DNA of 64,000 nt from the NCBI GenBank assembly GCA_023382975.1, contig JAHDXO010000027.1:1-64000 (forward strand). Direction: 5' to 3'. Below the pieces are notes generated by a model. It saw only the letters and a program-made list of their open reading frames with translations, did not search any database and was not told the DNA's origin. This document shows, one piece after another, positions 57,701-64,000 of this stretch; within the stretch, counting starts at the first letter, position 1; each line of letters begins with the position of its first letter. Source of the DNA: Pirellulaceae bacterium. GTDB taxonomy: Bacteria; Planctomycetota; Planctomycetia; Pirellulales; Pirellulaceae. The position numbers were made by a program, and so were the translations under genes.

Positions 57701-59764
57701 TCAGCGAGCCAAATATTTGGGCCAACCCTTTTTGGACACCCCTCCTGAGGAGCAGAGGATTCCAACCATCGTCCCATTGTCTAGGCCGAAAACCAGCCGA
57801 TTGGGGCCAACGATGTTCCCGGCCGAGCGCACGGGCGAGCGGACTTGTTGACGCCACAACACTTGACCATCGGCTCGCAATGCATGGATGAAGCCGGCAT
57901 TGTCTCCGAAATAGACGACCTGGTCGTCCCCGATCACCGGCGTGGATTCGACGGGCCCCCGTGCTTCATACTCCCAACGCACGCGGTGCGAGTCGCCATC
58001 GACGCAAATCAATTTTCCCTTGTCGCGATGGCCGGCGCGGACGAGGCTGACGCCCACGAAGATGTCTCCATTGGCTCCGACCACTGGCGACGCGAGCATT
58101 TGGCCAGGAATGTGCAGCTTCCACGCCTGTCTGCCGTCGGGATGGAAGGCGTACAAATTCTCGTCCCGTCCGGCAACGACGATTGTGGAATCCCCTGCCA
58201 GGGCCGGGGCCGAGTTGATGAACCACTGGGTTCTGCCCCGGTCCTCCAACTGGTTCCAACTATTGCGGCCATCCTCTTCGGAAATGGGGATGGCGTACAG
58301 AAAGGCATCTTCGCAGCCGATGTACAACATGCCCCGATAGATCAGCCCCGTGGAATCAAATTTTTGCCGCGAGCGCACAAATGCGCGGTTCTTGAATTCA
58401 CCGCGGGTGCCAATTCGGAATATGCCGCCGGCATAGCCGGAAACATAGGTCACGTTGTTCAAATCGACAATCGGGGCGGCCCAGCCCAGCGGCTCGCCCA
58501 CCGGCACGGGCTCCCAAACGCGGAAGCCGTTCTGGTCAACGCAATGCAACCAGCCATCTCCGGAATGGACGCGGATCAGGCCGTCGGAACCGAGCGTCGG
58601 GGAACCGGGCACGTGCCCCCCCACTTCGCATTCCCAGATCTTCTCCAGCCCCGATCCTTTCCAGTCAAGACCCACCAGCGTCTTTCCCAAACAGGCGGCA
58701 AACTGGGTCTTGCCGTAGGCTACCGGGCAACCTCGCAGCGGAGTGGTCGAGTAGGCCTGCCCCGGAATCTGTTTGGGAAACTGCCACAGGATCTTGCCGG
58801 GCACCTTTTTGTCGGCTGCGGGCTGGGCCGCTGACTCGCGGCTGGGCGACTCGTCCGCGTCATCTGCCAGCTCCGATTCGTCGGCTGGCGGTCGGGCCGC
58901 TCGAGCCTCCGGTTGCGCGGCCGTCGCCGTTGGTCGTGAAGGCGCCGCTTGGGGCGGCGGGGTGGCTTCGTCTTCGACCGGCGGTTGGAACGGGGGAACC
59001 GTGGGGGGCGCGGCGACTGGCCGAGGTGGCGCGGGGGCAGGCGTTCGCGGCGCCGGTCGAGGCGTCGTCGCGGCGGGCCTCGCTGGTTCGGGGGCGGCAC
59101 TGCGCGTATCCACTTGAGGCGGCAGTGCTGCGGAGACTTCTTCCGGTTCCTCCACGTCCGCAATGACGGGAGCCGCCGGATGTGCCACGGGTCGCACCGG
59201 TGGTGCGGCCGTCGGCGGCGAAACCGTAGGCGTCGTCGCCTTCGTGGCCCTCGGCGTGACGGGAGTCGGCGGAATAGGCGTCGGTGCAGTCGGCGGAGGC
59301 GGTGCCGGCGAAACATGCGGAGGCGCTGCTGGCGCAGGGGACGGGGGCACCGGAGCGATCGGTGCCTGGGGAGGAGTAGCAACCGGGCTGGGCGGCGCTG
59401 GCATCGTCGGCGAAACCCTCGCGGCAGGCGGGGCGGGAGCCATCGGCGGCGACGGAGCCACGGGGACGGGCGGAGGCGGGGCGTATGTGGATGCAGCGGG
59501 GGCTGAGGGTGCCGCTGAAGGCGGAGCATACATCGGCGCAGTGGGCGGAGGCGGAGATTGAATGGTCGGCGCAGCCGGTATCGGCACTCCGACCGGACCT
59601 GGAGGCTGGATCGGCGATGGGGCCATCGGGGCCGGAGCAGCCGGGGCGTCTGCCGCCTTGACCTTGAACAGACCGATCCGCTGCTGACCGCACGACTGGC
59701 AACTCAACGGCGGCGTAGGCCGCCTGACTTCCGCTCCGCAATTGGCGCAAACATAGGTCTTCAT
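57701..59764 (-). CDS. Zinc-ribbon/Pro-rich/PQQ-propeller protein
   Basis: 687 residues. The N-terminal zinc ribbon has Cys6-x2-Cys9 and Cys22-x2-Cys25 (YVCANCGAE, LSCQSCGQQR). Residues of about 40-320 are a long Pro/Ala-rich, disordered linker. The rest is a PQQ/BamB-like beta-propeller with repeated blade ends (KGSGLEKIWECEVGG, DGWLHCVDQNGFRVWEP, ENLYAFHPDGRQAWKLHIPG, NAGFIHALRADGQVLWRQQV). There is no signal peptide and the N-terminus is a ribbon, so a cytoplasmic location is likely, which is unusual for PQQ propellers. It follows the GrpE-like gene by 42 bp on the same strand and so probably belongs to the srf operon, perhaps as a platform that recruits clients. Confidence 0.85.
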   Translation of the reverse strand: MKTYVCANCGAEVRRPTPPLSCQSCGQQRIGLFKVKAADAPAAPAPMAPSPIQPPGPVGVPIPAAPTIQSPPPPTAPMYAPPSAAPSAPAASTYAPPPPVPVAPSPPMAPAPPAARVSPTMPAPPSPVATPPQAPIAPVPPSPAPAAPPHVSPAPPPPTAPTPIPPTPVTPRATKATTPTVSPPTAAPPVRPVAHPAAPVIADVEEPEEVSAALPPQVDTRSAAPEPARPAATTPRPAPRTPAPAPPRPVAAPPTVPPFQPPVEDEATPPPQAAPSRPTATAAQPEARAARPPADESELADDADESPSRESAAQPAADKKVPGKILWQFPKQIPGQAYSTTPLRGCPVAYGKTQFAACLGKTLVGLDWKGSGLEKIWECEVGGHVPGSPTLGSDGLIRVHSGDGWLHCVDQNGFRVWEPVPVGEPLGWAAPIVDLNNVTYVSGYAGGIFRIGTRGEFKNRAFVRSRQKFDSTGLIYRGMLYIGCEDAFLYAIPISEEDGRNSWNQLEDRGRTQWFINSAPALAGDSTIVVAGRDENLYAFHPDGRQAWKLHIPGQMLASPVVGANGDIFVGVSLVRAGHRDKGKLICVDGDSHRVRWEYEARGPVESTPVIGDDQVVYFGDNAGFIHALRADGQVLWRQQVRSPVRSAGNIVGPNRLVFGLDNGTMVGILCSSGGVSKKGWPKYLAR

Positions 59765-59806
59765 CGTGGAATTCGTTTTCCCTTTCGAAGTACATCTTGG
59801 CAGCCG

Positions 59807-60682
59807 CTACTTGACGGCCACGTTCGCTTTGGAAAACACCTTGCCGTTGTCCCGCAGCACGATCCAGCCATAAACCTCCGCCACCTCAACGCCGGCCTGC
59901 TTGGCATTGTGGCGCTGCATGTCGTAACGGTCGCCGATCTGCACAACCATGATACGGTTGCCCAATTGCACAGCATCCAGTTCGGCGTGGACCCAGTCGA
60001 TCAGCGGCTGCAACAGCGACTCGTCGCCCCGCGGTTTCCAGCCGTAGAACGCTTCGCCCACCTCCTTCAGCAAGCGAGCTTTTTGCTCGGCGGTGCCGGT
60101 GCGGAAGGTCATCACTTGGCCGGCCAGACCGACGGCGCTATTGTCGCCCGCGTAGATATCCGCCAGCAGTGTGCCGCTCAGATGCGAGATCGATTGCCCA
60201 GCGTGCAAATTCTCGCCGAACAGAATCCGGCTCCAGTTGCCTCCGTCCCCGCTTGCCACGGCGATCGATCCGGGACGCTCGGCTCGCCTCTGCGGTGCCG
60301 GACTGACCGTCGGCGGCAGTTCGGCAGCCGCCGGACGAGCGACTGGCGCGGGGCTCGCGGCACGCGGCGCGGCGGCGACGGGCATAGCCGTCGGCAGCGG
60401 CGAAGCAACGGCCGCGGGCGACGCTGCGGCGGGAGGCAGTGGCTGAGGCGATGCGGGAGTTGCGGTCGGCAACGACTCGGCGACCGGCGCCGTCCGCGGT
60501 CTCGGTGCGGCAAACGGCGCAGGCCCGCCTCCGACATGGCTGGCCAGGGCGTCCAGCGTCACGCGGATCGCCGTAAAGCCTTCTTCGATCTTCTCGACCT
60601 GCGGCCGGATCACTTCGAGGATCTGCGCCAACGAGGGCGATGCTTCACTGCGGGGAACCTGCGGGTCGGCGTCAGCAGACAT
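59807..60682 (-). CDS. Protein with GrpE-like C-terminal tail, coupled to SrfB
   Basis: 291 residues. An N-terminal helix suited to coiled-coil dimerisation lies at 15-50 (SLAQILEVIRPQVEKIEEGF). A Pro/Ala-rich linker is at about 52-140. The C-terminal domain spans about 145-291 and ends GDRYDMQRHNAKQAG, then VAEVYGWIVLRDNGKVFSKANVAV. That end matches the GrpE beta-wing pattern G-x-x-(F/Y)-D-x-x-x-H-x-A followed by GY-x-hydrophobic and (L/F)-x-x-A-x-V-x-V. GrpE is the nucleotide exchange factor of DnaK. The start ATG at 60682 is one base after the srfB stop, so the two are translationally coupled. I infer an exchange factor or regulator for the SrfB ATPase. This is by eye and needs a profile or structure check. 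Confidence 0.7.
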   Translation of the reverse strand: MSADADPQVPRSEASPSLAQILEVIRPQVEKIEEGFTAIRVTLDALASHVGGGPAPFAAPRPRTAPVAESLPTATPASPQPLPPAAASPAAVASPLPTAMPVAAAPRAASPAPVARPAAAELPPTVSPAPQRRAERPGSIAVASGDGGNWSRILFGENLHAGQSISHLSGTLLADIYAGDNSAVGLAGQVMTFRTGTAEQKARLLKEVGEAFYGWKPRGDESLLQPLIDWVHAELDAVQLGNRIMVVQIGDRYDMQRHNAKQAGVEVAEVYGWIVLRDNGKVFSKANVAVK

Positions 60683-60683
60683 G

Positions 60684-63533
60684 TTAACGGTTTCCAATTT
60701 CGATATTGTCCAGGCCGCCGGTATCCAGGAAGTAGCTTTCGTCGGCCAGGGTGCGCCAGTTGAAGAACACGTTTTCGTCGAGCACGGCCGTTTGGCCCGC
60801 AACCGTTCCGGACACCGAATCGACCGCCAAGTGTTCCTCGGATTCGTCGCTGGCGGGCACGCGGCGGATCCGCACGGTAACTTCGGTCGGCCCGATACGG
60901 TCGTTCGTCTCCATCTTCAGCACGTAGATCGGCGTGGCCTGGGCATACTCGTCGCCGGACATCTTGCGGCCGATCACGGCTCGCAGCGCGATCGTGGTGA
61001 ATTCGGTCCATTCATCTTTCGTCGCGCCCTCTTCGACCGGATGGAACAGAACCCGTTCGTTGCGGATGGTCGAAGTCGATTCCGTCATCACGCCCCAGTA
61101 ATAGGTGTTCTCTTTGTCCTTGCCCTGCATCGAGAATTTGAACTGGGGCAGCATCCCGTTGCGAGCCATGAACTCGATCGCTGCGCCGACCACCACGGCA
61201 CTCTTCGGATCCACGATCAGACCGGGCTTGTTCCCTTTCACATCCTGGTACGGATACCAATTGCCGGCGTAGTGGTTGAACATCGAAATGATGCGAGTGG
61301 GCGGCAGCGGCAGGTACTTGCTGATCAATTGCTGGATATAGCGGAGCTTCGACGGCTGGCCGGCCAGCAGCACGACATCCGCCTGGTATTCGGCGATGCG
61401 CGTGCAGAAGTCGAACAGCAAGTCGTCGAAAACCTCGTGGACGACGGTTTCGAACGTGTTCTTGTCGAACTGCAGACCGAGATCCTGCGTCAGGTCGTAG
61501 TAGCCGGGCCCGCGCAACTTGGTGCAGACCTGTTCGAGTGATTCCAGAACGGCCGGATCGATCAGTTCCGGATCGGTGTGCGTGATCTGCTGCGGCTCGG
61601 CGTCGCCTTCGCGGTTCTCGACTTCTTCCACGGCCGCTTGCAGATAGGTCTCGGCCAGCGGAACGAACAGCCGGTTGATCCAATCGATGCGTTGCGAGGT
61701 GAAGCCGCGGTTCTTGGGCACCTTGGGGCCGAACAAGAGTTGGACGTCTTCGTCTTCCAATCCGATCGCTTGGGCGAAATGCGGCACAATGATCCGCTCC
61801 AGCAGACGCTTGACCAACTGGTCGCCGGCGACGGAAAGCCCATCCTGGTGGAGCACCTTGCCGCGGATCGTGTCGTCGATGCCCGGTTCGTACAGATAGC
61901 TGGCGATCATCAAGTCGGTGGTCCCGCCACCAATGTCGATGCACGCGATGCGTAGCTCTTTCCGCTTCTTTTCCTCGGCCGGCTCTTCCGCAACCGGGCC
62001 GCCGCGGCCGGGGCGAGCGACACCGCCGCGCGGCGCGGTCGCGGCGCCACGACGCCGTGCGGCGGGCACGGCGCCGACGGCCCCCTTGGCGCCGCCCGAA
62101 TCGCCGTCGCCCCAGGGATTGCTCTTCGAGGTGCTGTGATCCCGCGCCAGAGCGGCGAACCAAAGCCGCGGATCCTGTCCCAGCATCCGCAGTTCGGCCC
62201 AGATGTAGGTCAGGTGGACGGCGCTGGCTTCGTCGATGCTGAACGTCAACTGCGGTTTGACTCGCTGATGCTTGCCCACCGTGCGCGCGAAGATGTTGAT
62301 CGCTTTCTGGCACTGACGCTGGAAACGCTCCTTCTCGTCCTGGAACATGCCGCTGGGAAAGGTCATCGTCAGACTGTGAATCTCACGGGTGCGTGCCGAG
62401 TCGTCGGTGCGGCTGCGGTAGCCGTAGGAGTTCACATAGGCGAACGCCTGGCACAGCAGTTCGTAGATGGCCGTCGTCATCAGGCAGCGCGGCGCGTGCG
62501 TCGGCTTGGTCGGCACCATCTGGGCGAACAGATCTTCCGGCGGGTCGTCCTTGTCAATCAGGAAATCGCGGTCGTCCTCGTGGATGAATTTCAACAGCGG
62601 GCCGTGCAGCTTGGCCGCGAATTCGCTGTTTCCTTCGCGGTCGTGCGGATCGGCCATGTACCAGAAGGCGCCTTCGAGCCAACTGTCGTCGTCAGCCCAC
62701 AAGTACCGCTTGGGCGAACTGACGCCCGTGCGGAAGTCGCCTTTGGCATGCATGATCTGCGAGACCTCATCGACCTCGCGCCCCATCCGCACCATCGACC
62801 AATCGTCGAACAGCGGCGGCCGGATGTAGGTCTCGCGCTCACGTTTGACCTGCTTCTTGCCGAACAATCCCTTCTTGGTTTCGCGGTAGTATTCTTTCTT
62901 GGCCATCTCCGGCGGTTCCGGATACGGCGTGTTGGCCCACCGCGTCTTGGACGAGAACCAGCGGGCGTTGGGCTTGCCGATCTGCTCGCCTTCGTCGCTG
63001 AAGTGGTCCAGGCTGTAGCGGTTGACCAGTTCGAACGGCAGCATCTCGGCCGACTGGGCGACTTCGCCCGCCATTTCGACCAGCAGGGCGCCGGTGCGGC
63101 TATTGCCGAAATCGACGACGATATGCACCGGTTTGGCCTCGCCCGCCGTCGCGGTCGCCGCTCGCAGGCACAACTCGACCGGCGGCAGTCCGGCCAATGG
63201 CTGGCCGTTGCGATCCAGTAGATTGTTCAGCGTGACGTGGAAATCGCCAGCCAGCGAAGACGGATCGCAGAAATAGCCGATGTCCGGATCGCCCAGGCTG
63301 GTATCGACGGCCAAGAACAGCTTGCTGACATGCGACTGGATGATCTGCCACTGGATGTACGGAAAGACTTCTGCCTGGGGCTCTTCGTCCTCGTCGCGGT
63401 CGTCTTCGGCTTGTTCAGACTTGCAGCGGCAGTTCTGCCAGCCGTAGCCGATTTGCGCGGTCGTGTAGCGGCGCCCCGACTGCATCGGGATGCAGATCAC
63501 CTGGACTCCGGTGTTGGCGAACAAGATATGCAT
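60684..63533 (-). CDS. srfB: SrfB-family actin/Hsp70-like ATPase
   Basis: 949 residues, about the length of SrfB proteins (virulence factor SrfB family, first noted as SsrB-regulated in Salmonella). The actin/Hsp70 ATPase signatures are clear. Phosphate-1 is VHIVVDFGNSRTGALLVE (Asp141). Phosphate-2 is IACIDIGGGTTDLMIASYLY at about residues 527-546. A late VVLLAGQPSKLRYIQQLI corresponds to the adenosine motif. An Ala/Gly/Pro/Arg-rich insert lies at about 470-520 just ahead of phosphate-2. There is no signal peptide. The function of SrfB is not established. It starts 48 bp after the SrfC-like gene and ends 1 bp before the GrpE-like gene. Confidence 0.9.
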   Translation of the reverse strand: MHILFANTGVQVICIPMQSGRRYTTAQIGYGWQNCRCKSEQAEDDRDEDEEPQAEVFPYIQWQIIQSHVSKLFLAVDTSLGDPDIGYFCDPSSLAGDFHVTLNNLLDRNGQPLAGLPPVELCLRAATATAGEAKPVHIVVDFGNSRTGALLVEMAGEVAQSAEMLPFELVNRYSLDHFSDEGEQIGKPNARWFSSKTRWANTPYPEPPEMAKKEYYRETKKGLFGKKQVKRERETYIRPPLFDDWSMVRMGREVDEVSQIMHAKGDFRTGVSSPKRYLWADDDSWLEGAFWYMADPHDREGNSEFAAKLHGPLLKFIHEDDRDFLIDKDDPPEDLFAQMVPTKPTHAPRCLMTTAIYELLCQAFAYVNSYGYRSRTDDSARTREIHSLTMTFPSGMFQDEKERFQRQCQKAINIFARTVGKHQRVKPQLTFSIDEASAVHLTYIWAELRMLGQDPRLWFAALARDHSTSKSNPWGDGDSGGAKGAVGAVPAARRRGAATAPRGGVARPGRGGPVAEEPAEEKKRKELRIACIDIGGGTTDLMIASYLYEPGIDDTIRGKVLHQDGLSVAGDQLVKRLLERIIVPHFAQAIGLEDEDVQLLFGPKVPKNRGFTSQRIDWINRLFVPLAETYLQAAVEEVENREGDAEPQQITHTDPELIDPAVLESLEQVCTKLRGPGYYDLTQDLGLQFDKNTFETVVHEVFDDLLFDFCTRIAEYQADVVLLAGQPSKLRYIQQLISKYLPLPPTRIISMFNHYAGNWYPYQDVKGNKPGLIVDPKSAVVVGAAIEFMARNGMLPQFKFSMQGKDKENTYYWGVMTESTSTIRNERVLFHPVEEGATKDEWTEFTTIALRAVIGRKMSGDEYAQATPIYVLKMETNDRIGPTEVTVRIRRVPASDESEEHLAVDSVSGTVAGQTAVLDENVFFNWRTLADESYFLDTGGLDNIEIGNR

Positions 63534-63581
63534 GAAATTCTTTCGCTACTGGCAAAGGTTCCGGATGCGGTTGGCGGACGG

Positions 63582-64000
63582 TCAAACCGGCGGATTCTCG
63601 TATCGCTGGATGATCTCGGTCAATTCCGAGTTGCCGGGCGGAACGCGGATTTCCAGACCGGCTCCGGACGCCAGGAACTCGGGCAAGCGGCTGGACCATC
63701 GGGTCAGGAACGACGCCATCAGCCCGAAATCCTCCGGACTGGCGCCTTCGGTCTGTTCGATGGGCTCGTCGCTGGGGCCAGGGTTGAGCACATAGTCGTT
63801 CATCATGATCCCGACGTACTTGCGCCGCGCCCGCCGCTTGGCCGATTCGTCACGCAGTTTGAGATTGACGACCTTGATCAATTGCTGGTTGATATCGTTG
63901 AAGTTGCTGCCGGCGCAGAGGGCGTCGCGGAGGAAGCGGGTAAATTGACCGAATTCCTCGGAGCCCAGCCAGGGACCACCTTGCGGATTGGCCCGCGTGT
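63582..64000 (-). CDS. C-terminal part of a probable SrfC-like protein (partial)
   Basis: The frame is open from the window edge at 64000 to the stop at 63582, giving about 138 C-terminal residues; the true start lies outside. It reads SEEFGQFTRFLRDALCAGSN, a basic stretch LRDESAKRRARRKYVGIMM, then FLTRWSSRLPEFLASGAGLE and ends QRYENPPV. An internal TTG could pose as a start but is not needed. SrfC-type proteins (large, P-loop, dynamin-like) usually sit directly before srfB, and position is the main evidence here. The fragment itself lacks diagnostic motifs. Confidence 0.6.
   Translation of the reverse strand, partial: TRANPQGGPWLGSEEFGQFTRFLRDALCAGSNFNDINQQLIKVVNLKLRDESAKRRARRKYVGIMMNDYVLNPGPSDEPIEQTEGASPEDFGLMASFLTRWSSRLPEFLASGAGLEIRVPPGNSELTEIIQRYENPPV

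Overview
The window looks like a chromosome segment of a high-GC planctomycete, most likely from the Pirellulales and relatives. The evidence for this is two DUF1559 proteins (one with a prepilin-type leader), a giant surface protein starting with the planctomycete LE.LEDR signal, an SHD1-domain TPR protein, a DUF4091 protein, weak or absent Shine-Dalgarno sites before many genes, and several families of palindromic intergenic repeats. I saw no rRNA, tRNA, CRISPR array, insertion sequence or phage genes.

Layout. 1-558: tail of an upstream gene and a tandem palindromic repeat. 558-7833: LysR regulator, gltB and gltD in one direction (glutamate synthase). 7954-16087: BON protein, DUF4091 protein, MMPL/RND exporter, Cys-rich HEAT-like secreted protein, DUF1559-type secreted protein. 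16471-25372: housekeeping block with transketolase, membrane M28 peptidase, small winged-helix-like protein, transglutaminase-like/TPR protein, helix-hairpin-helix protein, nadC, a sensor-less histidine kinase, a small helical protein and bioD. 25450-29950: a secreted GH62-type arabinofuranosidase fused to an unassigned domain, a sugar aminotransferase, an orphan antitoxin-like protein, and an overlapping DUF5678/retropepsin-like pair.

30425-45499 is the most striking part. A 4,944-residue surface protein is built from Ig/cadherin-like and PKD-like modules, several propellers, an SdrD-like module and an RHS/YD-repeat region, and it ends in an apparent GIY-YIG nuclease. Only 24 bp behind its stop codon lies a 71-codon gene with a CxxC/HxxC zinc-binding pattern. 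This is the arrangement of a polymorphic toxin with its immunity gene.

46007-57501: Lpg1974-like outer-membrane barrel, purB, KDG kinase, HD-domain phosphohydrolase, fasciclin protein, a stand-alone nitrite/sulfite-reductase-like domain, a DUF1559 pseudopilin, a Tat-exported TIM-barrel protein and an SHD1/TPR protein. 57701-64000 (minus strand): a tight cluster consisting of the C-terminus of a probable SrfC-like protein, a SrfB actin/Hsp70-like ATPase, a protein with a GrpE-like C-terminal tail 1 bp behind it, and a zinc-ribbon/Pro-rich/PQQ-propeller protein. I suggest this is an Hsp70-like machine with its own exchange factor.

All functions come from reading the translations by eye. No database search was possible, and starts were chosen from domain boundaries and ribosome-binding sites.
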